Positions 1 through 10,290 of a DNA stretch of 64,000 bases are shown piece after piece (positions within the stretch are counted from its first letter, which is position 1; each line of letters starts with the position of its first letter). Position numbers and translations under genes: made by a program. Location: assembly GCA_024362935.1 (NCBI GenBank), contig JANCRA010000118.1:968134-1032133 (forward strand), given 5' to 3'. A model generated the notes under the pieces. The model was not told where the DNA came from. It saw only the letters and a list, made by a program, of their open reading frames with translations, and searched no databases. Source of the DNA: Setophaga petechia. Its lineage: Eukaryota; Chordata; Aves; Passeriformes; Parulidae.

Positions 1-210
1 GAAGGAAAAGCCCTGAACAACAAACCCTGGTAGAGCTGGGCGCTGCTCAGCCTCAGCTCCTGGGATAATTCCAAACCCAGCTCCTCCTCAGGACTCTGTT
101 CCAGCTACTTCCACAACCTCTCCTGCCACAGCCCTTCAGTGTCAGGGTCCCTGGTCACTCTGGGGGCACAGGGTGGGTCCCTCTGCCTCCTCCAGCCCCA
201 GGGGCTGCTT
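1..210. other. Unique GC-rich sequence, no gene seen
   Basis: Left edge of the window. The sequence is non-repetitive and moderately GC-rich. I see no splice-bounded exon, RNA gene or recognisable mobile element. Confidence 0.5.
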
Positions 211-303
211 CCCTGCTCTCTGTTCTGCTCTCTGCTCTCTGCTCTGCTCTCTGCTCTGCTCTCTGCTCTCTGTGTTATCTGCTCTCTGCTCTCTGTTCTC
301 AGC
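211..303. repeat. CTCTGCT-type pyrimidine-rich simple repeat
   Basis: About 93 bp of alternating CTCTGCT and CTCTGTT words with no strict period. The plus strand is almost purely pyrimidine plus G. Short open frames here, rich in Cys-Ser-Leu on one strand and Glu-Gln-Arg on the other, are by-products of the repeat. Confidence 0.85.
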
Positions 304-1000
304 TGTTGAACACAGAGGGCTCTCAGTGCCCACCCTGCCTGGGGACAGCAGGGGACAGTGGCCAGGTCCCAGCAGCCACCAGTGCATGGTCAATTGTGTG
401 TCCACCTCGATGCCAGGCAGGAGAGATCCCTGATCTGTGTGTGGTGCCTTATCTCACTGCTCCATGGCTGCAGCTCCTCCTTATCTCAGCAGCCACTGAA
501 AGCCCCAGCAGGGCCTGCTGCACACAGGGCTGGGGGGCAGCTCTGGGGCTGTGGACAGGGGATTTTATCTCTGTTCAAGGCAGGTTTGGGGCTGTGGACA
601 GGGGATTTTATCTCTGTTTTTTCAGCAGGCTCAGGGCTTAAGGCCCAGCCCCAGAGCAGGAGATAAGCAGCAGGACTCCCCTGGCACCTGCACATGCACA
701 GGGTCCAGGTTTCAGCTGGGTGACCTCAAGCCAAGGTGAGCCTGGATCTGAGCAGGGCAGGGACATTAATGACAGGGACACACAGCTCCTGCTGGTTGCC
801 CATGGGACAGGAGTGAGGTTTTACTCCTGACAGGGATTTTTCCCACTCCAGGGTACGATGCCCAAGGCAGCTCCTTTGCAAGGCTGCTCCTCAGCTCTGG
901 CTGGCATCCTGGGCTCTCTGATGATAAAATCCCATTTCCTGCAGTCCTGAGCAGGGAATTCACACTGTGGGCTGGGGACAGGAAAAATTTCTGCTGAAAG
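304..1000. other. Unique sequence with a 43-bp-period direct duplication; no gene
   Basis: Positions 545-575 and 588-618 are the same 31-bp block (GGGGCTGTGGACAGGGG followed by ATTTTATCTCTGTT), giving a period of 43 bp. The rest is non-repetitive. No exon, promoter or RNA gene can be supported. Confidence 0.6.
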
Positions 1001-1050
1001 GCAGAAAAACCATCCCTGGGGGTCTGCAGAAAAACCATTCCTGGGGGTCT
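1001..1050. repeat. 25-bp tandem duplication
   Basis: Two head-to-tail 25-bp copies, 1001-1025 and 1026-1050, beginning GCAGAAAAACCAT and ending GGGGGTCT. They differ at one base. It is probably a recent slippage duplication. Confidence 0.9.
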
Positions 1051-1790
1051 GAGCCCCCGGGCTGCAGCCAGGGCTGGCACAGAGCTTTGGTCCTTCCTGC
1101 CACCAGCAGTGATCCTGGCTGGGGGCTCTGAGCTGGCTGGGGTCACTGGAATAATTGGCATTGAGGGATCCCAATAATAACTGGCAGTGAGGGATCCCTG
1201 CCCCCTCTGCCCCGTTCCCCTGCAGCTCTCAGGCCACGTTCCCTGCACACCCTGTTTGGCAGTTTGGCATTTCCATCATCTCAGAATGAGCAGCAGGCAG
1301 GTTTCACACTGCTGGAGCAGCCCCACAGAGCAGCCACGAGCTCTGGCAGTGATTGCACTCAGCACTTTCATTGCCTCTGCTGTGCAATGGGAGCTGTTTG
1401 TGCACCTCAAGTAAAACCTGCCCCTGCTCCCGGGGGAGAAAGGCACTAAAAGGGCTCTGGGGGCAGAACCCAGCTGCTCCAAGCTACAGAATCATGGAAT
1501 TGGTGGATTCACTCCATCTCTGCTGGAGCTCTGATCCCTGTGTTTGGAGGGAACCCTGGTGTTTATTAGGAGCAATTTTAATCCTGCAAGCAGGTTTTGG
1601 GTTGTTTATTTTTAGGCAAACAACCTCATTTTGTGTAGAAGCAGCACATCCAGGATATTTGCTGGATATCAGCAGGTCTGGTGTGGTGCTCTCAGCATCC
1701 CAAACCCCTGAGCAGTGCTGGTGTCCCAGGACACAAAGCTGGCAAGGAGCAGGCTCAGATCTCCAGGGTTAGGCAGTGTGTGCAGAGACC
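1051..1790. other. Unique sequence, no gene seen
   Basis: Non-repetitive sequence. The word at 1488-1505 (ACAGAATCATGGAATTGG) resembles the reverse complement of a CR1 3' end, but nothing CR1-like continues after it, so I do not call an element. No exon is supported. Confidence 0.5.
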
Positions 1791-2076
1791 CTGGCTCCTG
1801 ACCCCCTCCCTGGTTCCTGATGCCTCCCTGATTCCTGATTCCTGATCCCTTCCTGATTCCTGATCCCTCCCTGATTCCTGATCCCTCCCTGATTCCTGAT
1901 CCCTCCCTGGTTCCTGATCCCTCTCTGATTCCTGATTCCTGATCTCTCCCTGGTTCCTGATCCCTCTCTGATTCCTGATTCCTGATCCCTCCCTGGTTCC
2001 TGATCCCTCTCTGGCTCCTGATCCCTTCCTGATTCCTGATCCCTCTCCGGTTCCTGATCCCTCTCTGGTTCCTCCC
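1791..2076. repeat. 18-bp minisatellite (CTGATTCCTGATCCCTCC)
   Basis: About 286 bp of a degenerate 18-bp unit. Several units carry an extra 7-bp GATTCCT, giving 25-bp variants. Because 18 is a multiple of three, minus-strand frames read as a six-residue Gly-Ile-Arg-Asn-Gln repeat, which explains minus-strand open frames of up to 295 codons here. I see no start context or splice signals that would make it coding. Confidence 0.93.
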
Positions 2077-2849
2077 ACAGCTCTTGTTCTCCTTCCAGAA
2101 GCAGCCCAGGAACAGAACCAGCCACAGGAGTGACAGCAGTGCAGGGAGGGAGAGGAGACAGCTGGGTTCCATGCCTTGGGATCCCTGGGATTGGGAGAGG
2201 ACACTTCCAGGAGCTGCCCTGCCCTGCTGCCTCAGCTTCCAGCTGTTTCCAGCTGTGAGGGTTGAGTGGCAGTGTCCAACAGGTGGGACTCTGGGGTGTG
2301 TGGTGGGAGATTTTCCAGCCTGAGCCATTCCAGGATTCTGTGATCTGTGTGCATTCCCTGAGCTTCCTGCACAGCATTTGCTGCCCCAGCAGTTCCAGCT
2401 CCTTCCTTTGCTGTCCCTCTGCCTGTCCAAGCTGTGTTGTGCCCCCTTCAGGGGGATCATCCGGGGGTCCCAGCAGCTCCCAGGGCTGCCCAGAGAGAGC
2501 CCAGGTGAGCCCAGCCCCGCCTGCTCGAGGTGCTCCATCAGCCTGATGCACATCACAAAGCTCCAGCAGCACGGAGCGGCCAGGGAGCCATCAAAATGAT
2601 GGAAAGGTTTGGAGAATTGGGCCTGGGAGAGCCAGACAGGCCCGGGCTGCAGGGGAGATGGCTCTGTGGAGACAGCAGAGCTGTTTGCAGCTGCAGAAGA
2701 GGCTGTGCCGGGGCAAGCGGGGAGGAATTATCCCCATCAGTCACTGCCAGCGGGAGCAGGAGCAGGCTGGGGCTGCACAGGGAAAGTGCAGCTTAAGTGC
2801 TAAAGAAACATTTTCATTCTGAGCAAAACAGAGAGATTTCAAATGGGTG
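2077..2849. other. Unique sequence with a possible CR1 3'-tail scrap; no gene
   Basis: Positions 2321-2345 (GAGCCATTCCAGGATTCTGTGAT) look like a plus-strand CR1 3' terminus, but the sequence before it is too diverged to call. The remainder is unique and GC-rich, with no supported exon. Confidence 0.45.
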
Positions 2850-2902
2850 AATCACAGAATATCTGGAGTTGGAAGGGACCTGTAAGGAACCTCCAGTCCA
2901 TG
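2850..2902 (-). mobile_element. CR1 LINE 3'-end fragment
   Basis: AATCACAGAATATCTGG followed by AGTTGGAAGGGACC is the reverse complement of the CR1 3' terminus, so the element lies on the minus strand. Only the terminal 50 bp or so is recognisable. Known family behaviour: CR1 copies are usually severely 5'-truncated and end in short ATTCTRTG-type repeats rather than poly(A). Confidence 0.75.
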
Positions 2903-3230
2903 CTCCATTTGCTGCATCGTCCACAGGGGATTTTGGAGGAGTTTGGGGCCAGCAGCTGCAAAAACTGCACTGCAAACCCCAGCCCAGCCGGGCATTAACT
3001 CCTGGATGCAGCTGAGCAAAGCCGACAAATTCCATTTCCAGTTCTGTCAGGCCCTCGGTCTCCATGCACCGGGAAATTGGTGCCATTAGTGAGGAAACAA
3101 TGGGAGCACTTGGGCCAGCTGGGAAAGCAACTCCTTTAACCCGTGTCCTAAAGGAACATTTCACTCCTGTCTCCAGATCCGAGTGACACCTGCGCTCCTG
3201 GAGAAGCAGCACAGTCCTGCAGAGCCTCCG
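2903..3230. other. Unique sequence, no gene seen
   Basis: Non-repetitive, about 50% GC, with scattered CpGs. Open frames are short and lack recognisable domains. Confidence 0.45.
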
Positions 3231-3470
3231 TGTTTCCCTTGGAATAAAGAATTATGCCACGATGAAGTATTTCTGTGAGGGAATGTGCTCCTTGCATAGT
3301 TATTAATTCATTACTGGCCGTAGCCAAACTCACTCCTCTACTAAGTCATCTATTAAATGAGCCAAATGAAATTTATTAACACAGCATTGATCATTTAAGT
3401 CTTTTAGCATAAAGCATAATGGAACAGAAGCAGAAGTAATAATTCTTTGCCTGGCTTCTGGTTCGTGTCT
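3231..3470. promoter_or_regulatory. AT-rich island, candidate conserved noncoding element
   Basis: A sharp AT-rich block between GC-rich flanks, containing ATTAATTCATTA (3301-3312), TTATTAA and ATTTATTAAC words typical of homeodomain-bound enhancers. It is not repetitive and has no coding potential. The regulatory label is inference from composition and motif density. It ends about 250 bp before a very GC-rich minisatellite. Confidence 0.3.
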
Positions 3471-3716
3471 CATGCTCGGGGCCCTGCGTTAGGGCTCCGA
3501 CTGTCCCCGGAGCTCCCTCCCGAGCAGGAATGGCACAGCAGCAGGGCGGGAGGGACCCTCTGCCTTTGGTCAGAGCTTCCCTTTGGGCTCGGCCTGCAGT
3601 GACTCTGGAAATCGAACGGAAAACCAGAAGCGACCTTTCCGGCAGCCCCGAGGAGCGCCCGGCCCGAGGGAGGGCAGGACTCAGCCTCAGGCAATGAACA
3701 CCGGGCTGGGGCTGCG
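3471..3716. other. CpG-enriched unique sequence
   Basis: CpG dinucleotides are clearly denser than in most of the window (for example 3588-3680). The stretch leads directly into the 17-bp GC-rich array. A CpG-island promoter is possible, but I see no TATA box and no transcript evidence. Confidence 0.35.
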
Positions 3717-4018
3717 GTGGTGCCCCGGCCCCGCTCCTGCCCCGGCCCCGCTCCTGCCCCGGCCCCGGCCCCGCTCCTGCCCCGGCCCCGGCCCCGTTCC
3801 TGCCCCGGCCCCGCTCCTGCCCCGGCCCCGCTCCGGCCCCGGCCCCGTTCCTGCCCCGGCCCCGCTCCTGCCCCGGCCCCGCTCCGGCCCCGGCCCCGTT
3901 CCTGCCCCGGCCCCGCTCCGGCCTCGGCCCCGCTCCTGCCCCGGCCCCGCTCCGGCCCCGGCCCCGTTCCTGCCCCGGTCCCGCTCCTGCCCCTGCCCCG
4001 CTCCTGCCCCGGCCCCGG
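3717..4018. repeat. 17-bp GC-rich minisatellite (CTCCTGCCCCGGCCCCG)
   Basis: About 300 bp, roughly 17 to 18 copies of a 17-bp C-rich unit that varies between CTCCTG, TTCCTG and CTCCGG starts. Since 17 is not a multiple of three, open frames read with a 17-residue period and all look like Pro/Ala/Arg (plus) or Gly/Ala/Arg (minus) low complexity. The minus strand carries runs of GGGG and could form G-quadruplexes. Each unit contains CpGs, so the array could score as a CpG island by itself. Confidence 0.95.
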
Positions 4019-4054
4019 GGCTGAGCCGGGGCTGCCTGCGGAGAGCTGGGCAGT

Positions 4055-4222
4055 GAGCAGGGCACGGAGCCTGGCTGTCCCTGTCCCTGTCCCAGCCCAG
4101 GGCAGGTCCTGGCAGGGCACAGAGCCCGGGCTGTCCCTGTCCCTGTCCCAGCCCAGGGCAGGTCCTGGCAGGGCACAGAGCCCGGGCTGTCCCTGTCCCT
4201 GTCCCAGCCCAGGGCAGGTCCT
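4055..4222. repeat. 56-bp minisatellite, about three copies
   Basis: The block GGCTGTCCCTGTCCCTGTCC followed by CAGCCCAGGGCAGGTCC recurs at 4073, 4129 and 4185, an exact 56-bp period. The last two full copies are nearly identical, which indicates recent expansion. It lies 36 bp from the 17-bp array. Confidence 0.93.
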
Positions 4223-5041
4223 GCCGCCTCTAGAGGTGTGCCAGGGTCACTTCTTGGAAGGAAACCTCGCCCCACAGGGAATTGTGCAATTACCGCTTTG
4301 CACAGGCAGACCCGGCCTTTACAAAGCTCTGGTCATTTATGGTCACCAAGCCCAGTTTGTTCCTGCTGGGGATAATTTGGCTTTTAGGCAGACAGGGATT
4401 TCTGAGGGGTTTGTAATTCTGAAACTGGATGGGGAAGTGCTGCTCCATGTCCCTCCTGCTGCCCTCTAAATTCAGCACAAATTGGGAATCTCTCTCTGAG
4501 GTGAGGCAGAGCTGTGCAGACCAAAGCCCTGTGGACCTGGATGCTTGTGAGAAGTCCAACAGAATCCAGACCTTCCCCATTTCCCATTTCTCAGCAGCGT
4601 CCAAACCTCACCCATTTCCTGCCTCAAACGACAGACAGAGCCCAGCATGCTGACCCAGGCCACAGAAACTCCAAGTTACTCATGAAATTGAGTAAGAGTT
4701 AAGCTTTGAGGGTCTAAACTACATAAGGAGGGACTCCCAAGGTGCAGCCAGCAGAGAGGGGAGCACAGACAGGATCCTGGCTGCCCTGCTGTCCTCAGTT
4801 CAGGATGGGGACAGGGAGCAGAGAGGGGACAGTGCAGAGCTGGGGCTGCACCATCCGAGCTTGTCTTCAATCTGAGCTGGAGGGGGAAGAGGAGGGACAA
4901 ACCCTGAGCACTCAAGGATGAAGGCACCAAGGAATGCCCTGGTTCTGCCAGCACGGCCTGGGAGCCTCCCCTGCCCTCCCCAACCCAGAGCATCATCAGC
5001 CACCCCCGGAACTCGGTTCCAAATGAGCCCCAGCCCCAGCT
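4223..5041. other. Unique sequence, no gene seen
   Basis: Mixed-composition unique DNA. Several overlapping open frames of 60 to 145 codons occur on both strands, with no recognisable domain and no frame preferred. This is what GC-rich noncoding DNA gives. Confidence 0.5.
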
Positions 5042-5120
5042 GAGAAGGGTTTGCATTCTCCAAGAAGGGGTTTGCATTCCCTGAGAAGGGGTTTGCATTC
5101 CCTGAGAAGGGGTTTGCCCT
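5042..5120. repeat. 21-bp minisatellite, about 3.7 copies
   Basis: The core AGAAGGGGTTTGCATTCC recurs at 5063, 5084 and 5105, a 21-bp period, after a slightly diverged first copy at 5042. Confidence 0.92.
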
Positions 5121-5560
5121 TCCTGGTGTGTTCTTGGAGTGAAATGAAGCCGAGCTGGGATTTCTGTGCCAGGAGCTCTGAGCGGGATTCCACCCTAACC
5201 CCAGTCCCTCTGCTGCCCTGGGCTCCAGTGCCATTTACTGGCATTCCACAGGGCACAAAGCACTGGAGAAGAGCTCCCTTAAACAGAGCCCATCTGCTCC
5301 ATCTCCATGCAGGAGGGATCAGTGCTGCTCAGACTGTCCCCTGTTCCTGCTGGGGGCACTGCATCTTCCCAGTCCCTCCCTGTCCCCTCGGGTCCCACTG
5401 TCACAGGGTGCTGCTGTCCCAAGCTGTGCCTGTGACACTCAAACCAGCTCCTTGCAGCAGCTGCTGGGGGATTTTGCATTTGCTGCAGGAAAGGGCTGTC
5501 AGAGCTCACCGTGGGCAGGCACGGGTTTCCATTTCACCTCAGAAAGTGAAATGAAAGTCT
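5121..5560. other. Unique sequence, no gene seen
   Basis: A 167-codon plus-strand frame runs from 5051 to 5554. It starts inside the 21-bp repeat and its translation shows no domain, so it is not called as a gene. Confidence 0.45.
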
Positions 5561-5990
5561 GGAGGAGCTGAAACAGGCATTGATTTCTTCATGGCATGTC
5601 TGGCTTTGCTTTTGCTATGGGATTGTGTCTTGCAAAAGTTGACTAGAAATTGAAATATTTCTTGTAAGTGGATTTATAAATCCAAGCCTTTTAGGAGTTG
5701 GCTGCTGTTATTGCTGCCAGATTTACTGATGACTTTGTTTTTTAAAAATAAGATGTTTAAACAGACATTGACTTCTTTTTTTTTTTTTTTTTGGAAATTT
5801 TAATCATGGCACAGCTTTTCTTCTTTTTCAGTCAAACTTTTCAGTGAAGACATTTGATTAATAAATCAAAAAGGTCTGCAAGTGTGGATACATGTGGAGT
5901 ATCCCAGGTTTCACTAAAATTTGCAAAAGTTAACGGGGAAAAAGGTCTCTTTGGCAAAATCTCTATTTAGCCACCAAGATAAATGACAGA
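5561..5990. other. AT-rich island with a 17-nt T tract
   Basis: AT-rich unique sequence interrupted by a pure T run at 5776-5792. Words such as GATTTATAAATCC and GATTAATAAATC are present. It could be a conserved noncoding element or an old retrotransposon tail. Neither can be decided from the sequence. Confidence 0.35.
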
Positions 5991-6895
5991 TTTCAGCTGT
6001 GCAGGGGCTGAGCTCTCCCAGACTCCAAAGCCAAGGCCTGAAGTCACTCCCTCATCCTCTCCCTGTGCCTTTCTGCTCTAAACACCAAATCTTCTGCCTT
6101 TGTCACTGCACCTGTGACAGGAGATTGCAGGGAGGCTTTTCTTGAGAATGTTGCCAAGCCACACAATCGTCAGGAAATCAGTTCTGAGAGTGAGAGTTCC
6201 TTCTCCTGAACAGTGGGCTCTGGAGTGGGAAAGCTTCTCTGGTGTTTTTGGGGTGAAATAAAAACACATTGACAGGGTTTCTTTGCAGTCACAAAGTGAC
6301 AGAGATAGTCCAACACCTGGAAAACCTGCTTTGCCACCCAGCTGCTGAAAACAGCTCCCGTGGTTTTATTCCAAGGTCAGGAATTCACCAGGGAGTGCAG
6401 AGAGGTTTGTGTTCACCCTCAGTGGGAAAAGATTGGATGTGAACAATTCCAGAGCATTCCCTGAGCTCCACACAGGCGGATTTAGGCAAAGAGCAGCTTC
6501 CTGAGCCACAACTGCTGCAGGAAAGCAGGAAAGCAGGATGGGTGGGATCAGGATCCTCTGCCTCCCTCCACCCATTCAGAAATCCCAAATTCCAGCCGGG
6601 TGTTGTGCAAGACAGGCGGGGCTGGGGCAGCGTGGGAGGGATGGCAGCTTGTGCTCAACCATCACAGCTGAGAGCATCTGGGCTGGGATCAGCAGGGCTG
6701 GATGGAATAAGGGCTGGGATGCTCCTTGACCTCCAAGCCTTGATCTCCAGGTGGGTGGTTCATCCTCAACCCCTCCCTGTCTGGGCTCTGCTCAGAGCAG
6801 GATGAAGTTGGTTTTGCAGTGATGTGGAATTGTGAGGAGCTGCTGAGTGCCCCAAAGGCAGGACAAGTTAAAAGGCTGGGCACAGATCCCTGGGA
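5991..6895. other. Unique sequence, no gene seen
   Basis: Non-repetitive DNA without supported exons, RNA genes or recognisable transposon sequence. Confidence 0.45.
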
Positions 6896-7140
6896 CAGGG
6901 ACAGCAGCCAGGGCACGGCTGGAGCTGGGCCAGGGCTGCTCAGGCTGAGATCAGGGCAAGGCTCTTCCCCCAGAGGGTGCTGGCACTGCCCAGGCTGCCC
7001 AGGGAATGGGCACGGCCCCGAGGCTGCAAGAGCTCCAGGGATGCCCAGGCTGGGCTTGCTGGGGGCTCTGGGCAGGGCCAGGGTTGGATCCATGATCCTG
7101 TGGGTCCCTCCCCACTCAGGATATTCCAGAATTCTGTCAT
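6896..7140 (+). mobile_element. CR1 LINE fragment, subfamily shared with the 12.6-13.3, 35.5 and 54.4 kb copies
   Basis: This 245-bp CR1 3' portion reads in the sense direction, from GGACAGCAGCCAGGGCAC through GGGAATGGGCACGGCCCCGA to a terminus at TCAGGATATTCCAGAATTC. The same text appears in sense at 35527-35740 and in antisense at 54449-54674 and 12636-13322. The 5' end matches that of the 54.4-kb copy almost to the base. Confidence 0.88.
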
Positions 7141-7400
7141 TGCTGGGGAACTGTTGGTGGCTCCCAGTCCCAGGCCCGACTCTGGGCAGAGTTGGTGATT
7201 TGCCCCAGCACACTCTGCCCCTGGGGAAAGTTTGGGATGGCAGCACTGAACTGCAGGACTCGTCCCCCCCATCCTGAAGGAGGGAACTCTGTCCCTTCCC
7301 CATCCTGGCTGCTGGAATTGGAAATCCATCAGGGTGTCACACTGCAAACTGCAGCTTTGGACACAGAACTAAAGGTGCTTCTGGCCCCCAGTGCATTCCC
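7141..7400. other. Unique sequence, no gene seen
   Basis: Short unique spacer between a CR1 copy and an AT-rich island. Nothing recognisable. Confidence 0.4.
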
Positions 7401-7960
7401 CTTGGATCCTCCAGTTAAACTGTCCCACCTTGCAATTAACACTGCAATTAGAGCAGTTTCCATGCAGAACTGTGTTAAATGCATGGAGCTTTTTTTCCCT
7501 TTATGGATGTCTTCTGCCTGATGCTTTCTTTCCATCTCGAGAATGGATTAAAAGACTCCTCTTAAGAAGCTGGAACAAGTTTCCCAGGCTAATGCAGCCC
7601 CAGCCAAGTTGTGCTTTCATCAAGGCATTTTAGTCGTCGCTGCAACATGTCTTAGGCTTATTAAATCAGCCTCGTCTCCTGAGGGAGGTTTTAAATGGGG
7701 TAAAATACCATATTAAGCAGTCCAGGAACTCATTTGATTTAATTTGATTTGTATTTAGTTTTTTTCCTTTGTCTCCTCTTCAAGAAAGCAGAAAGAACAA
7801 TTTGGAGGTATTGGAAAGATGCCTCCTTTTTTACCTTTTGGTGATACAATAATTCAGTAAAGCTGTAATAATCTGCCTCCTGCAGTACTCATAGTAATCC
7901 ATCCTCCCTTCTACCTTTTTCCTTCTGCCTTTACCCCACCAGTGGAGCAGCCCAGAGCTG
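7401..7960. promoter_or_regulatory. AT-rich island, candidate conserved noncoding element
   Basis: About 550 bp of unique AT-rich DNA with CAATTAACACTGCAATTAGAG, TGTTAAATGCAT, GGCTTATTAAATCAG and TTTGATTTAATTTGATTTG words. It has no long open frame and no internal repetition apart from the TTTGATT words. The density of homeodomain- and POU-like cores makes it a good enhancer candidate, but this is inference only. Confidence 0.3.
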
Positions 7961-8027
7961 GGTGATGACTCTCATTCCTAAATATTTCTGAACTTGTGTA
8001 GAGGACAGTGGGGAACACTCAGCAAAA

Positions 8028-8175
8028 TGCTGTGGCAGCCCCTGGATCCCTGGCAGTGTCCAAGGCCAGGCTGGAATGCTCTGGGACGGTGGAAGGTGTC
8101 CCTGCCCACGGCAGGGGGTGGCACTGGCTGGGCTTTCAGGTCCCTTCCACCCAAACCGCTCCAGGACTCCAGTTC
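8028..8175 (+). mobile_element. CR1 LINE 3' fragment
   Basis: TGTGGCAGCCCCTGGATCCC, then GTCCAAGGCCAGGCTGGA, and finally AGGTCCCTTCCACCCAAACC form the sense 3' end of CR1. The terminal TTCTATGATT-type repeats are degraded (CGCTCCAGGACTCC). About 148 bp is recognisable and more diverged than the 30.6, 41.5 and 60.3 kb copies. Confidence 0.85.
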
Positions 8176-9060
8176 CACCAGGCACGTTTTGGGTCCTGTC
8201 TGCAAGAAAAGTACTCTGGGAGGGATCAGAGCCTGCTGACCTGGAAATGACAAATGAGGGCTGTTCCTGAGGCTTGTGGATGGGTCAGCACAGCCTGAAC
8301 AGTGGAAAACTCAGAACTGGGGACATCAGTCCCTGGGGACGTCCTGCTGCCTCCTCCCTGCAGCCCTTGAGTTGCCATCCAGCAGCTCGAGTGAGTGCCT
8401 CATCAGAATTAAAAGGGGTTGATGGTGCTTATCTGCATTTCATGCAAATTAGCCCAAAGCCCGGCCCTGGCAGCTTTCCAGGTCCCATCAGGAGTCTCTG
8501 CCTCTGCAGGCTCACAGCAGCCCCATGGTGGGCTTAGAGATCTGTCATCTGCACTCGTGGCTCTGATGGTTCCTGGCTTTTTGGCACCAGAGTGCCTGAA
8601 CTCGGGGCAGGGGCAGCATCCTGAAGAAGAATGAGCTGAACTGCACTGCTGTGCCCTGGACAGGACTCAGCTTCTCTGAAGGACCAGAAACTTCTGTTCC
8701 TGGTGCACGTGGCCCTGGATGAGCAGTCTGTCCTCAATCCCAAACCTCAACATCTCCCTGCTCTGCTCCCTGACCTGTGCTGCAGTGGGACCTGTGGGTG
8801 TCCCTCGTGCTGTGGGGTCCCCATGATCCTCCCAGCCTCTTCCAGCCCTTCTGAGGAGCAGGACAAACAAATGCATGAGGCTGTGGTTTTAAAAGCAGGA
8901 AAAAGCACATGCTGCTCCAAAACCCCTGCCCGCATCACCTGCTGCCCCGTGCCTCGGTTTCCCCAGGTTTGCCGATTCAAGCTCTTTGTTTGCTCTCCCC
9001 CCTTGCTGGTCCATGCAGTGCCAAGTACAGAAGGTGCCCGACTCTGCTCCAAGCTCTGAG
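8176..9060. other. Unique sequence with an octamer-like motif; no gene
   Basis: Unique DNA. ATGCAAAT at 8442-8449, followed by TAGCCC, is a perfect POU octamer in reverse orientation and lies in a short AT-rich patch (8400-8460). No exon or RNA gene is supported. Confidence 0.4.
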
Positions 9061-9300
9061 CTGTGTCCAGCAGCAGCAGCAGCTGCTCCGTGCCAGGATT
9101 TCATTGCAGATCCCGGCGCTTTCCCTGCACGCCCCGGCAGAAGGCGGCGGGCGGCGCTGACCCCTCCCGCTCCCTCGCTCTGCCTGGCAGACTCTTTTCA
9201 ATTACCTTCTCCCCATGTTGCTGTTTACATTCTGCACTCACATCTTCCACCGTGTTCCCCATCACCTTCCCGCAGCCCGAGCGCCTCCTAATCTGAAGTG
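9061..9300. other. CpG-enriched patch with short CAG repeat
   Basis: CAG is repeated five times at 9068-9082. CpGs cluster at 9114-9178 (GGCGGCGGGCGGCGCTGACC and similar). It could be a small CpG island, but no transcript features are visible. Confidence 0.4.
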
Positions 9301-9474
9301 TATTTCGGTATTTCAGCCTTATCTCTATCAAAGCAGAAGGGTAGGGGAGTCATCCTCATTCCCGGATCCTGGAGGAGCCGCAGCCAGCAGCGCTCAGCTC
9401 AGCTTTCCCTGCACTTTGAGTAACTCGCAGATGATTCTCCTGTCAAGAGCACTGAAGACAAAATGAAACGTTCT

Positions 9475-9477
<3 letters not shown>
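9301..9477. other. Unique sequence left of the long T tract
   Basis: Non-repetitive. No polyadenylation-like signal appears in the orientation that would explain the T tract as a retroposed tail. Confidence 0.4.

Positions 9478-9524
<47 letters not shown>
9478..9524. repeat. 47-nt uninterrupted poly(T)
   Basis: A pure T homopolymer flanked by GTTCTCTC on the left and CCCCAAGG on the right. Read as a minus-strand poly(A) tail, the sequence before it (from about 9600 down to 9525) has no AATAAA or ATTAAA at the usual 10-30 nt distance. Either expansion of a shorter tract or assembly error is possible. It is by far the longest homopolymer in the window. Confidence 0.95.
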
Positions 9525-10290
9525 CCCCAAGGCTGCCCGTTAATCTCTTCTCGACAATGATTGCGTGTCATGTTTCATTCTGGCTGTCACCGAGTTCACT
9601 CTGTCCCTGTCCCACAGCCAACCTGTGAGATTTGAGAGCTGGGATGTGGCTGATGGTCGGAGCAGGACCCTGGGCAAGACCCTGGCCTGGCAGGGTTTGC
9701 TGAACCCTGGGCTAGGCTCCAGTTGGACCAGTGCAAACTGGGGTTGGGATCGCTCTGCTACCACAGGGAGGAAATATTTTGGAATTCTGTAGGAAGGAGC
9801 AGCAGTGCAGTTGGTGTTGAGCAAACAATGCTGGCTGAGGGTTCAGGAGGGACCTCAGGGAGCCACAAAAATCAGGTAGGCTCCTCTCTTCTTCCTGGTT
9901 GGTTTGGGAAACTCCCCAGATTCAGCCATTCTCCCCTTGGCCAAACAGTTTGTGAGCAATAAATCCCTGAGGCCCTCAGTGACTCCCCCCTGGGCACAGC
10001 CAGGACAGGGGACTGGGGTCAGAGCAGGCATTTCTGCTGGAGAGCAGAGCAAGGCTTTAAGTCCTTTTCTTCCATCCTCAGGTTTTGTTCTCTTTCCCCA
10101 GACCCACAGGGTTCTGTTTATTGTCACCTGGAACATTTGCTGAGTTTGATATTGATCGGAGTCTGAGTGGAGAAAGGCACTGCAAACAAAGCCCCGCTGA
10201 CAGTGAGGTCTCACTTCTCTCCCAGCAATAAAAGAGAGGTGCCAGAGAGCCTGGAGAGGCAGAACAGACACCCCAGCTGGAATTACTGCT
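9525..10290. other. Unique sequence, no gene seen
   Basis: Non-repetitive sequence. Open frames reach 149 codons on the minus strand (9855-10304) without a recognisable domain. Confidence 0.45.

Noticed and set aside
1488..1505. CR1 3' end
   Set aside because: Only about 18 bases match and the GGAAGGGACC block that normally follows is missing.
3391..4275. 294-codon Gly/Arg/Ala-rich minus-strand frame (elastin- or RGG-like)
   Set aside because: It is explained by the 17-bp and 56-bp arrays. The other frames over the same DNA are equally open, with the 17-residue period predicted by unit length.
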